A DNA stretch of 40,254 nucleotides from Asterionellopsis glacialis. Taxonomy: Eukaryota > Bacillariophyta > Plagiogrammaphyceae > Rhaphoneidales > Asterionellopsidaceae. Each line of letters opens with the position of its first letter. The stretch's first letter is position 1. Of the stretch, positions 22,224 through 31,979 are shown one piece after another. The DNA lies in assembly GCA_014885115.2 (NCBI GenBank), contig WKLE02002105.1:872-41125 (forward strand). The letters are read 5' to 3'. The position numbers and the translations under genes are program-made. The notes under the pieces are model-generated. The model searched no databases. It saw only the letters and a list, made by a program, of their open reading frames with translations, and was not told where the DNA came from.

Positions 22224-24146
22224 ATGCACATACAAGAGAGAATTCCTGAACACATTCAAATCATCATGACACCGAATAATAACAACTGCCAGGAGAATAA
22301 CGACGGTACCTATGGCAACAATCTTACCATGAACCGTACCAACTCCCTCCAACAAGACCAACCACAGCAATTCAATCACACGAACAATCATCATCATCAT
22401 CGAGACACGGACGATACTTCAACATTATCTTCCACGTGCAGTCATCAATCGAACGATTCTTCTTCCTCCTCTTCGACAGCTTATGATTCATGTCATGCTG
22501 TAATGATGGATAATACCAACAATCATGATGATGTACTCGTGAAAGAAGTACAAGAACGAACAGCAGTACAAGATGAATGGAGAGATCCGTTGAATCCACA
22601 AGACGAAACTCTTGACACGAGTCATCATCCACAAATTCAACTTTCGTATGAAAGTATCCTCAAGATCCCCTACTCTTCCTGTGCTGAATCCTCCACGTCT
22701 TCGTCATCTTCAACGATTTCAGCACTTTCCATGAGTAGTACCTTGAACAATCCTATAACTCCTCCTTCCAAGGATGATACCTCCAAGACGAATAATAACA
22801 ACCTATCACCCGCACAATTAAGTTTACAACGATATCGTCAACAACGTCAATTCAAACGACGTCATTCGACGACAACACCCTTGAAACGTCATGCAAGTTA
22901 TGAATCTCTAACTACACTTGCAACAACCACAACCGTAGCATCAACCACATTAGCTAGTACTACCACACCACAACTACCAGTATCACCACCATGCACATCC
23001 TCCTCCTCCTTCTCGTCGTCTCACCTACAACATGCTGATACTACTACATTATCTGAATTTCATATCGAATCATGGCCACAAGAAGAATTATCAACTGCGG
23101 TATTAGACAATTGGTATCAATTACAATTGGATAAAGCTCAACGTGTCTCACATGAAATACAATCACGTGTTTCACCACGTAAATATCATGATACTCATCA
23201 TACTCCTACAAAACGTATTCACAATAGTAATACTACACCATTTTCATACCAAGAACGACAATCACAACAACAACTGCAGCAGCACTCGTATGAAGAACCA
23301 ATTTTAGAACACAATCACAACAATACAAATACAGTACCACAAGGAATCCTCAAGAAGAAAACCATGTGCCTTGTACTTGTCGTGGCCATGATTTGTGTGG
23401 TAGTCTTGGTAGTTTTCAATACTACTAATATTGGTGGTGGTAGTGGTGTACAAATCAACAAACAGAAGATGTTAGATAATACTTGCATCACAATGTCAAC
23501 TACGGAGGATAACCACATGATACATGATGATCAAGAGGATTCCACAAATAAAATGATTCTTGAAACAACAATAATGAGTATTGATAGTCCTCATGATGAT
23601 GATGATGATAATGTGCATAAAGACACAGTAGTACTAGGAACAAAAATGGATACCATTCATAATATTGGTACCAACAACCACAACAACATCAACCTTTCTG
23701 CTTCATCCTTGCCAGCAACACCAACCACAAATGATAACAATAAGAACGACAACCACAAGAAAAATAATGTTTCATCAGACATTTTTCTTACACTACCAGA
23801 AATAGTACCATCACAAAAAAGTACTCATTCAAAGTCAATCATGGTAGTTGCACCGTCACTTGGGAAGGAACAACATGCACCACCCAAAACAACAACAACA
23901 GCATCGTTTACGATGGATTTGGATCATATTATAGATCAAGAGAATCTATCCAAACAAGACACTGAAGAAAACAACAAGGAATGTTTTCATTCTCTAAAAC
24001 ATGATGAACCATCCACATTCGATAATAATGGAAAAACAAAAACAAGGAGAAACAATTATAATAATCCAAGAAAGGTTCTTCCTCAACTTGTGAAACATGT
24101 ATTGGTTCAAATCAAAACAATAGCTACAAGAAACAAAAGTCCTTAA
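22224..24146 (+). CDS. Low-complexity membrane protein, RYRQ/WYxLQ family (long paralogue)
   Basis: The single exon has 640 residues, or 626 if translation starts at the second ATG (22266). I do not recognise a known family. The protein is mostly Asn/Thr/Ser/His-rich. Two ordered islands stand out: AQLSLQRYRQQRQFKRRHS at about 197-215 and ELSTAVLDNWYQLQLDKAQR at about 287-306. Both recur in the same order in the shorter gene that follows (24886). A single membrane segment lies at about 381-400 (CLVLVVAMICVVVLVVF) after the basic ILKKK. This suggests a single-pass protein with both islands on one side; the remaining 240 residues are polar and Asp/Asn-rich. The first island looks like the first half of a plant CCT motif (RYRxKRxxR), but the second half is missing. 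An open frame of this length with conserved islands argues for a real gene. Confidence 0.72.
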   Translation: MHIQERIPEHIQIIMTPNNNNCQENNDGTYGNNLTMNRTNSLQQDQPQQFNHTNNHHHHRDTDDTSTLSSTCSHQSNDSSSSSSTAYDSCHAVMMDNTNNHDDVLVKEVQERTAVQDEWRDPLNPQDETLDTSHHPQIQLSYESILKIPYSSCAESSTSSSSSTISALSMSSTLNNPITPPSKDDTSKTNNNNLSPAQLSLQRYRQQRQFKRRHSTTTPLKRHASYESLTTLATTTTVASTTLASTTTPQLPVSPPCTSSSSFSSSHLQHADTTTLSEFHIESWPQEELSTAVLDNWYQLQLDKAQRVSHEIQSRVSPRKYHDTHHTPTKRIHNSNTTPFSYQERQSQQQLQQHSYEEPILEHNHNNTNTVPQGILKKKTMCLVLVVAMICVVVLVVFNTTNIGGGSGVQINKQKMLDNTCITMSTTEDNHMIHDDQEDSTNKMILETTIMSIDSPHDDDDDNVHKDTVVLGTKMDTIHNIGTNNHNNINLSASSLPATPTTNDNNKNDNHKKNNVSSDIFLTLPEIVPSQKSTHSKSIMVVAPSLGKEQHAPPKTTTTASFTMDLDHIIDQENLSKQDTEENNKECFHSLKHDEPSTFDNNGKTKTRRNNYNNPRKVLPQLVKHVLVQIKTIATRNKSP

Positions 24147-24885
24147 GTGGAACACAGTAAAATTGTTTAAAATTACGTACGAATATGGTGGTTCAACACT
24201 TGCACGTTTGGAGAGACACAACAATACTACTACTATATATATATATATCTTTTCAAATCCTTCTTTGCTACACATACACTGTACAGTCTGTGTCCCACCT
24301 GCTTCTTGATTCATTTTTTTAATATATTACATAAAATTCATAAAAACTTTATAATAACTTTTTTTTACATTCAACGTCTTTTTAGAAGAAATTGTCTTCA
24401 AACTTATTGCTCAATAAGCGAAGGAATGGAAAAAATATTTACATTTCTGTTGATACAGTATCTCAAGTGCGCCATCCGCAAGCGGATCTTCTTCATGAGA
24501 TCCATGTATTTACAAGATATGTAAATTCCGGGTTCCTTGAAACTGACGTACTTGTGGGGTCACCGAGTCAGATGGAAGGACCACTTTTTGAAATTATTAT
24601 TATTTGTTGTCTCTGAGTTGGAGTGTATTATCGTTGTGTACAAATATACGCATATTCGTAAAGGATATGCTGGCGCTTCCTGTATCGACCGTTGCATATG
24701 TACACATGAAATACGACAGTTTTGAACCAAGGGCATGCATCCCAAAAACTGTCACACAGAAAAAAAAACAAAAATGATGGCGGAGAGAACCCATCATTCT
24801 TTGATTATTATTTTCTTGTGGGTGTTGTCATCTCAATCAATCTCACTAGACTATCAGTAGTTTACACTGCATACCATAGGGTACC
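24147..24885. other. 740 bp between the two paralogues, no gene
   Basis: The AT-rich spacer holds a TA dinucleotide run (24234-24248) and a small hairpin CCGC-AA-GCGG (about 24476-24485). Several short open stretches occur on both strands but none has protein character. No third copy of the RYRQ or WYxLQ islands is present here. Confidence 0.5.
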
Positions 24886-25485
24886 ATGATGACGACTGCA
24901 CAGTCGATTTTATACCACACCAAGAATAAAACTGGAAAGTCATGTAATAATAGGTGCGATCCTCCTAATCAAGAAGACACTGCTGAGGATGGAAACACAT
25001 TTTGTTCTTCTTCTTGTTCCTTTAAAAGTCTGGACAATAATGACAACAATGATTCGTCTTCATCCACAACAACAACAAGTAGTAGTAACGACGGGTATGA
25101 CGACAATGATGATGATTCATCTTTCTTTTCTACGGAAAGTCATACAACTACAGCTTCGGAAGAAACATATCTTTGTAATGATAAAGATGGAGGATCCTTA
25201 TTATCATTCATGTCTGCACGATTAAGTCTTGAACGGTATCGACAAAAACGAGCACGTTCAAGAATAGAACCACGACAACAAGGTTTGTCAGAACGTATAT
25301 TAGAGAAATGGTATCACCTTCAGATAGAAACATCTAAAATCGAATCAAGGGATATGTGTAAACGAATATATAAAGATACAATTATGGACCTGGATGATAT
25401 TTATCAATCAGTCCAAAATCGTTTACGTCGTAGGATCCGATCTGTTGCTCGAAAGCACAAGAACCATAATATCAAAACAACATGA
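24886..25485 (+). CDS. RYRQ/WYxLQ family protein (short paralogue)
   Basis: The single exon has 199 residues, starting at the first of two adjacent ATGs. An N-terminal Ser/Thr/Asp-rich region (about 40-100, acidic and polyserine) is followed by ARLSLERYRQKRARSR (about 109-124) and GLSERILEKWYHLQIETSKI (about 132-151). These align with the two islands of the longer upstream gene, both in residues (LSLxRYRQxR; LxxxxLxxWYxLQ) and in DNA (for example ATTAAGT...AACG.TATCG.CAA). Downstream of the second island it is basic and helical (IYQSVQNRLRRRIRSVARKH), so it may bind nucleic acid or a membrane surface. Unlike its neighbour it has no membrane segment. The arrangement suggests tandem duplication followed by loss or gain of the membrane-tail half. 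Function unknown. Confidence 0.72.
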   Translation: MMTTAQSILYHTKNKTGKSCNNRCDPPNQEDTAEDGNTFCSSSCSFKSLDNNDNNDSSSSTTTTSSSNDGYDDNDDDSSFFSTESHTTTASEETYLCNDKDGGSLLSFMSARLSLERYRQKRARSRIEPRQQGLSERILEKWYHLQIETSKIESRDMCKRIYKDTIMDLDDIYQSVQNRLRRRIRSVARKHKNHNIKTT

Positions 25486-25841
25486 TGATGAAACAAAAAG
25501 TAAAAAAAATAAAATTAAAAAAAAAAAAAATCATGATGGTTCATTTGGAACACATTCCTTTCCTTGAAATATAGTAAGACCTATATAATGTTAATCAGAT
25601 ATAGCAGGATTCATAATATTAATAATATTGTTTTATAATTTTGAAAATGATGCGTATTTCACATCACGGTTGTTTGTTTACACAATTTTTTGTGAGGTAT
25701 CTTTTGTGTCATACTAGGGATAAGGTTTTCTTTATTTCGTTCTGTTTTCTTTTTTAGTGGGAGATATTACAATATTATCTTCTTCACAACTTTGTCTCTT
25801 GACCAAAAAGACAACTCTTGTGCCGACAGTCATCCATCACG
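25486..25841. other. Intergenic spacer, 356 bp
   Basis: The spacer is very AT-rich, with an A11-12 tract near 25518-25530. It contains the 3' end of the short paralogue and the leader of the next gene. No gene is seen. Confidence 0.5.
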
Positions 25842-26837
25842 ATGAGCCGCAGCAAAAATCATAACTCATCCGTATTTATAGCTGCACTAGGTGTTGCTGG
25901 TATAACAGTCGCATACACTGCATGGAAATATTCCCACCGTGAGAATCATTCAACTCAAAAGAATGATGATTTGTTTCCTCTCGTTACCAATGCTGGAACG
26001 TATGGAATTCTTGCTGTTACCTTGGTACGATTGGATGATACTAGTTGGGCCACAAAGAAAAAAACAATTTCAAAAGATATAATTCTTGTAAAAGAATTTC
26101 GGAAATGGAATCTAACATTAGAATCATTTGATGTCAAAACAATTTATTGTGGTCGAATCATCACTGCTTCTGACAGTAATAGTAGTAGTAGTAATCCATC
26201 TTCTGACAAGAAGGTTTGGCATGGTATTTTTGTATCAGCTTGGAAAGATCGAGATCATTTTGAACAATGTCAAAGACAGTATCGAATTGTACAACGTATA
26301 TTTGACCCGGAAGAAAACAAAAAGAAAAATCCTAATAGTATAATTGAACATGTGGATAGTTGTGGTATTTGGTTAAAAGAAAGAGGAACGAGTTTTCCTC
26401 TGTTTGGGAGCTCAATGACGATAATTCCTCCTTCGGAGGAAACGGATTCTTGTAATTTGATGAAAAGTGTCAAAAACGATATATCTATTTATGGTCATGA
26501 AGATGATAAGAATGTTTATGTATTCCTCTATAGTACTACACCTCAAGAGAAATCCACAATCACGAATGGTGGGTGTGAGGATGGAAAGGTCTTACATTCT
26601 GGATCAGCCATACAGTTACATCATTGTAGTAATAGCAGTAGAGAGGAAGTCAAACCATCAGTAAATAGAAACGATTGGGATAACATGTCAATAATTCAAT
26701 TGGCATCGAACAAGACTGTTCTTTTAGAACAAATTCGTTCCAAACGGCAAGCGTTAAAGGCGGAGACTGACCGGAACGAAAGTTACAAACAACAAGTTCT
26801 TTACTCGGTCCCAATTACAAGCAAAATACTAATATAA
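25842..26837 (+). CDS. Unknown single-pass membrane protein, possible dimeric alpha-beta barrel domain
   Basis: The single exon has 331 residues from the ATG at 25842. A short basic N-terminus precedes a membrane segment (about 11-27, VFIAALGVAGITVAYTAW), probably a type-III anchor with the bulk in the cytosol or an organelle lumen. Residues ~48-145 alternate strands and helices: YGILAVTLVRLDD, a Lys-rich helix, FDVKTIYCGRI, a Ser-rich loop, then VWHGIFVSAWKDRDHFEQCQ. This order faintly recalls ABM/DUF1330-type ferredoxin-like folds, but the match is weak. The rest (ERGTSFPLFGSSMTIIPP, KNVYVFLYSTTP) is not recognised. The C-terminus is a charged helix (LLEQIRSKRQALKAETDRNE). It follows the two RYRQ-family genes in the same direction but shares neither of their islands. 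Confidence 0.65.
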   Translation: MSRSKNHNSSVFIAALGVAGITVAYTAWKYSHRENHSTQKNDDLFPLVTNAGTYGILAVTLVRLDDTSWATKKKTISKDIILVKEFRKWNLTLESFDVKTIYCGRIITASDSNSSSSNPSSDKKVWHGIFVSAWKDRDHFEQCQRQYRIVQRIFDPEENKKKNPNSIIEHVDSCGIWLKERGTSFPLFGSSMTIIPPSEETDSCNLMKSVKNDISIYGHEDDKNVYVFLYSTTPQEKSTITNGGCEDGKVLHSGSAIQLHHCSNSSREEVKPSVNRNDWDNMSIIQLASNKTVLLEQIRSKRQALKAETDRNESYKQQVLYSVPITSKILI

Positions 26838-27781
26838 GTAGTTGTAGTAAACATTATTCATAACGTAAACCTGTACATACCACATCCTTCCTTTTAGGCA
26901 TAGTACATTTTTCTTTTCTTTTCAACTTTAAAAGTCGAGAGAGGAAAGATAGATCATGAAAGGTGTATATGGAAAAGGAAAAAAAAGAATTACATATTTA
27001 AGAAAAATGAAAGAGTAAGAAAAAGAGAAAAGTTCAATAAGGAAGCAAAAAAGAAACCAAAACAGTATATGTTGCATGTTTTGATTTATTATAGACCTGA
27101 ACGAAGTAGTATGATAATGTCAAGCAAAGAAAAAAAAAGTTGTACGTGATAAGTTTCGCATTTATCCACCATGGCACACAAAGATGCTCCACACAATTGC
27201 AATTCCTCGATGTCTTCAACCATATCATGCCATGGCACAGATTGCAACCTGCAGAGAGTCAAGGTCTTTCGGTAGAGGGGAGAGCCGAACAAACGTTGTC
27301 TTTGTTTAAAAAAATTCGTCGGAAAGGAGGAAAAAGTCATCTAGCTCATTTTTGTAGAAAGGAGCAATGCGCTCCATTTTTTCACTCACTCCATGGTAGG
27401 TCCTAGATACCTACTGTGACAAAACCAATCCAATCGGAGATCTATTTATTATCCAGCTATCCAAAGCCGATTGCAAAACTCATATTAAGAAAAGAATTGA
27501 GTGTATGCTTAGCTGTCTGAAAACTACCAGTTCCTCCTATTTTTTCAAGAAACCCTTTCGCTGAGCTACATCCCTAGCATGTTTGAAAGGTTGTGGAGAT
27601 ATATATAGCAGGACAAAGAATTTAAAGTTGAGCAAACATCCTGAAATTGATATAGAAGCTGCTGTAGATTTATGCTGTCAAAACAAACAGAGATCACGAA
27701 GAAGTGCAAACCTGCGTGATTTAATTATGGAAAACATGGACAAACACAAATATGTATATTACATTTAAAGATATTTTCGGT
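26838..27781. other. Intergenic 0.94 kb between convergent genes
   Basis: The region is A-rich at first, then holds short open stretches on both strands. The one at 27583-27768 (+) reads rather protein-like (LSKHPEIDIEAAVDLCC) but opens at TTG, and the nearby ATG at 27579 leads to a stop after nine codons. Without a splice partner I do not call it a gene. A hairpin GGAGC-AATGC-GCTCC lies at about 27361-27375. Confidence 0.45.
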
Positions 27782-28408
27782 TTAAGCCTCAGTCTCAGAA
27801 GTTGGACTTTGTTCATCTGCCACATGAGTTGAATCTATTTCGTCTAATCCATTTGAATCATGATTTTCTTGATGATTCCCTGTCAAAAGAGGAGTCCGAC
27901 AAAGAGGACACTGCTCATGATCCTTCAGCCATTCCCTTATGCATTCCTCGTGAAAAATATGATTGCATTGGTTGCTTTTCGCCCAGCAAAGAGTGTCTCC
28001 TGTTTTGTACTGATCCAAGCAAATGATACATTCCGATTCAGAATTTGTCGCGCTACGGACTGAATCGGCTGTCGCATTCCATGTTCGCTGAAAGAAATTC
28101 CCTTCTGGGTTAGCCTCGTAGGAATTCGTTGCTGCGTGGATAGCATTTTGTAATGATTTAATGTCTTCGCCTTTCTCCAATTTCATACGAAAAAGATTCG
28201 CCTCCAGATTCTCCCTACGATTATTTTCCAATTCCTCCAGTGTCATAGTTGCCTCCAGTCGTCTTCTTTCTGACATCCTTTGACGGACACGATCGAGACC
28301 TTCTGCTGCCTGTGCTGGTCGAGCTCGAGCACGCTCGCGAACTTTTGCGCAACAACACCAACACCACATGACAAAAAAACAAATACAGAGAGTTTCCACT
28401 AACACCAT
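27782..28408 (-). CDS. Membrane-anchored RING-H2 finger protein (probable E3 ubiquitin ligase)
   Basis: The single exon has 208 residues from the ATG at 28408. A short N-terminal membrane segment (about 2-20) is very Cys/Trp-rich (CICFFVMWCWCCC), so it may also be palmitoylated. A basic, charged helical region follows (about 21-90). The RING-H2 domain spans about 127-170: C127-x2-C130-x17-C148-x-H150-x2-H153-x2-C156-x10-C167-x2-C170, with the typical HxxCIxxWL (HEECIREWL) and CPLCR end. Such domains bring an E2-ubiquitin conjugate to a substrate. Small membrane RING-H2 proteins of this size (ATL-like) are common in plants and algae. Substrate unknown. The acidic C-terminal tail (about 175-208) is unstructured. 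Confidence 0.9.
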   Translation of the reverse strand: MVLVETLCICFFVMWCWCCCAKVRERARARPAQAAEGLDRVRQRMSERRRLEATMTLEELENNRRENLEANLFRMKLEKGEDIKSLQNAIHAATNSYEANPEGNFFQRTWNATADSVRSATNSESECIICLDQYKTGDTLCWAKSNQCNHIFHEECIREWLKDHEQCPLCRTPLLTGNHQENHDSNGLDEIDSTHVADEQSPTSETEA

Positions 28409-28953
28409 TTGAAACTATTTCTAAGATCTCGAAGGAATACCAAGGCCGACGCAGATAATTTCTAAAAGTTGATTTGATCCGATGCAAAGGGTTCACTCAG
28501 ATGATGATAATGAAATCTTCTGTCGCCCTGAAAGAAGATTCAGAGAGACACCGTGCACGAAAGCGAACAGTCTACCCGCGGCCCGGTATTGAGACACGGT
28601 CCCCGATTTTTGCAAAGTTGGGGAATTTTCTTGTCTGGACGCTAAATAATGGCGAGCATGTTTATTACTAAATACAAGTCATTACGAAGTCGTTAAATAT
28701 GTACTTAAGATTAAAAATGCCCATTCAGTAAACTTACTCGTAAAAAAATTTTAAAAGATTTAGTACTAATAGGCAGTCTGAATAAAGTACTGGGCGCACC
28801 AAAAATAACTAGATCTCCTGTACCTTAAGGAGGAAAAAAATATTATTCNNNNNNNNNNNNNNNNNNNNNNNNNNNNNNNNNAAATTTACCTCATGAAATT
28901 AGAAACGAAGGCAAAAAGTACGTTTGGCATTTCTATTTTTCCGGAAAAATAAA
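28409..28953. other. Promoter side of the RING gene plus assembly gap
   Basis: About 540 bp lie upstream of the RING-H2 gene and left of the inverted-repeat element. A run of 33 N occupies 28849-28881. A short open stretch (28474-28671, +) has no protein character. No gene is seen. Confidence 0.5.
28849..28881. other. Assembly gap (33 N)
   Basis: Undetermined bases lie about 70 bp left of the terminal-inverted-repeat element. Repeats near the element may have caused the assembly break. Confidence 0.95.
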
Positions 28954-29993
28954 TAGGGGCTGTCCGAACTACTTTTTTTTTATGCGAATTGCGAACTTGC
29001 GAACTATTTATTTATTTGGCAGGGCCGACTCGTGCATATCCGTGACCACTTCCTTCATCAGGCAGGCCATTCCTGGGGTTGGGATAGTTGTTGGACGATA
29101 AAATAATAATAAAATATGGGGATATTCGGTAGTAGTTCGTAATTTTACCAGCAGAAACAAACTTGCGTAACTCTGTAACCTGGATTCTTTTTGCAAAGAA
29201 CTTTTTTTGCAAGCTTTTTTATTCACCAATCAAATTCAGTCGTTCGAATCCAAAAAGAATGCTGCAATCAATTCCTTCCAGCAGAAAACACACACACACA
29301 CACACAAAGCAACAAACACACACACAGCAACAAAACATACACACAACCCGAAACACACATACGACTCGAAACACCACAACAACAAAAAATAACACAACAA
29401 TAAACCACATCATCAGTGTCTTTTTATAAATGTAAGACCAGTGAGAAATTATTAAACAGCATTGAGTTGACTGTTGAAGTCATCATTGTTCGCTAGGAGA
29501 AATAGGCATCGTCGTGTGCAATATTGACAAGAATCTCCAATGCCAATACTGTATCAACAACATCAAAAATTAAACCATTCAATTGAAAAGTTCAGCTGCA
29601 TCTTTGTTATATTGCAAGGATAAATGAATACTACATGAGCAGAACAGAGTTGATTGTTGTCACTCGTTCGATGTTAGTGACCATGAGTTTTCGTTGTCAT
29701 TTTTGTCTTCGTCTTTACGAGATGTCATCCTGCTGCTGCTGCTGCTGGTTTATGTTTGATTATTGTGTGCTGGGATTTGATTCTTGTTCCTCCGTCCTAA
29801 CAGTGTAGTAGGGTGATTGTCATCGCATTGTACACTTGCTATTCTTTCTTGTTACGTATTCGTTCCAACAGCATGGTGTACACTGCAAACCCGCGAAATT
29901 CTCGCAATTGGAAAAATGAAAAAGTAGTTCGGACGGGGTACCAACTTTTGTAAAGCAAGTTCGCAAAAAAAAAAGTAGTTAGGACACCCCCTA
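28954..29993. mobile_element. Non-autonomous terminal-inverted-repeat element, about 1 kb
   Basis: The left end reads TAGGGGCTGTCCGAACTAC followed by a T run, then AATTGCGAACTTG (28987-28999). The right side holds two inverted copies. The inner one (29902-29934) has GTCCGAACTACTTTTT and AATTGCGA at exactly the left end's spacing (25 bases apart). The outer one (29956-29993) reads, inverted, TAGGGGGTGTCCTAACTAC, T run, GCGAACTTG. The outermost bases are TA on both sides, consistent with a TA target duplication (Tc1/mariner-like) but not proof of it. No transposase is encoded; the interior is CA- and CTG-repeat-rich with no long protein-like frame. It lies between the RING gene and the transporter without disrupting either. 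Confidence 0.65.
29287..29400. repeat. CA-rich low-complexity tract
   Basis: CA dinucleotide runs (about 29287-29306 and 29315-29326) merge into AAC/ACA-rich sequence. All three + frames stay open for 60-88 codons because of the composition alone. It lies inside the inverted-repeat element. Confidence 0.8.
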
Positions 29994-30040
29994 AGCTTGG
30001 GGTTGAAGAAACGATTGCCATATATATTTATTTTTAAAAA

Positions 30041-31979
30041 CTAAGAAGTTACTGTTCTAGTGTTTGTGGCACCATTTGACGTTGGTATGCGAACAAATAA
30101 GTAAGTCATTACAAATGCAATCACGCTCACGGCAGCACAAAGAAGCATGACATCGGCATCACCGAGGCTATCTGCAGCAGGCGAAAAGAATGTCGCTCCT
30201 AATGGAGAGGATGAATGTCGTGGAAAATTTAAAACAAAACGGATTGAAATCGGGAAAAATATTTAAAAAGGAAACTTAGAACAATCAATTGACGCACGTG
30301 CAAACTTACCTATCAGAGCCCCAGATTTGCCTGCAGCTGCACTGACACCATTGAGTGTGGATCGAACATCATGGGAATAGACCAGACTTGGTAAGGTAAA
30401 CCTGTTGGAGAGGACGAATGTAACAAGGCGTAAAATTGGAAAAAAATGTGAGATCAGAACGTATTTTACAAAAAGTGTGCATATGGAAGCAATGCTCAAT
30501 TAAATCGTACGTAGTTGTGTTTGGTCCATAGTTGGCGAAAAAAAATGTAAGACCGTAAATCAAAATTAGTAACCAAGGGGTTCGTCTCAAGTGATCCCAA
30601 TAAGATCCAATTATAGCATAGAGCAAACCCATAGCCACAAAGCCTTGAAGCTGTACAAACCGAGGCGTTTGTGTGACATGACAGGTTCGTTTACCAATAA
30701 CAAAGGCCGAAACGGCATATCCGGGAAGGGCAATCGCACCAAGTGCAAGTGAATCCGTGGCTGCTTTTTTCAAAACCTGCATATCTGTTGTATTATCCGA
30801 GTTGTTGGACCCTGAGCCACCGAATGCAGCTTCCATGACAATGGGTTGAAATAATGTATTCCCGTAAAATAAAACATCAAACAGAAACCAAGTTCCCGCA
30901 GTTCCAATTAATTTTCTACCTAGGTTTGGTTCCGCACGAATAGATTCCCACCATGTCCTGTTGTGAACTTCTTCGATTATATCCGTTGTTTCGTTTTCCG
31001 AAACCGGAATGTGAGAATCTTGCATAAAAGGAACATCTCTGTTGTTATCCTCGAGAGACAATTCACTTTGTGAGTCATCCGATGGCTCCGTGAGTGGCAC
31101 TGGTTCTCGACCAGCATGTCGGTTGAAAAGTCGTCCTTGCATGCATACTAATATAAGGCCAGGCAAGCTACCTAATGCCAAAACAAGTCGCCAAATGAAG
31201 GTAAGATGAGCTTCTCCCAAAATATACAGCAGTGGAACCGTGACTACGGGTACTGCTATGAAGCCAACACCCTGCATTGAAAATGTAAGAACAACGCGTC
31301 TCATTTTCTGCATTTTTTCCTTGTGAGTTTCCTCAAGTGGATGTTCTGACTGAGTGCTGTTGATTTGGTTGTTATTGTTGCCTTCGTTATCATTGGTATT
31401 CCCTTGCTCGGCACTCAGAACCGCTGCTAGTGGGTAGACACCTCCAGCTCCAATACCCAAAAGGAATCTCCAAAGCGCCAATGGTACCCATAAGTTATCA
31501 CTAAAAATTAGAGCACTTCCAATGCTAGCAAGAATTTGAATCGCCATTACCAATCGAAGTGCACCCAAGCGGCCTAAAAATGAATCTCCCAAGGCCCCAC
31601 CCAACAATTGCCCCACCATCATACCCGCCAACAGGGCAGACGCACAAGCTGAGATATCTTCTTCCGTGGCATCCGGATGGAGCATTTCTAATATAGGTAA
31701 GACTAAAGATATGTTGACAACATTGTATGACGTGGAGAAATTAGATATCATAGCCGTAAGTTGTGCGGGATTGCTCCAAAAGGATGGTGCAGGTGGAGAA
31801 AGAGACGAAGATGATTGTTCGACATTACTATTGCTCGACACTGCGTGGTCATCTTGCAAATTATCACTTTCAACAATATTGTTGGTATTACTGCAACCTA
31901 TTTCTTCGTTTGTCTCTCTATCCAGGTCCATAGAGGAGTCTGATCTTGGAGATTCATCGTCGTGATCATTGGTGCTCAT
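30041..31979 (-). CDS. MFS transporter, phosphate:H+ symporter (PHO84-like) type
   Basis: There are three exons, 31979-30511, 30401-30310 and 30198-30041 (phases 2 and 1; introns 109 and 111 bp), giving 572 residues. Splicing rebuilds GPNTTTFTLPSLVYSHDVRS and then AAAGKSGALIGATFFSPAAD. This matches the PHO84 block GPNTTTFxxPxExFPTRxRSTxxGxSAAxGKxGA. A polar acidic N-tail (1-65) precedes twelve expected helices. The loop-2 signature is GGALGDSFLGRLGALRLVMA and TM4 contains RFLLGIGAGGVYPLAAVLSA. A long Asn-rich central loop lies between the two halves. Family members import phosphate (some import other organic or inorganic anions) across the plasma or vacuolar membrane with protons. The usual acidic residue of xxPxE is S here (LPSLVYS), so the substrate should not be assumed. 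Confidence 0.92.

Noticed and set aside
27583..27768. 61-codon open stretch between the unknown membrane protein and the RING gene
   Set aside because: No ATG start: the nearest ATG is in another frame and stops after nine codons. No splice partner found.
29163..29260. GTTCGAATCC (T-loop-like, about 29241) suggesting a tRNA
   Set aside because: No matching A box or cloverleaf arms within 60-80 bases upstream.
29163..29429. Three overlapping + strand ORFs rich in His/Thr/Asn
   Set aside because: They are products of the CA-rich tract within the inverted-repeat element; composition, not coding.
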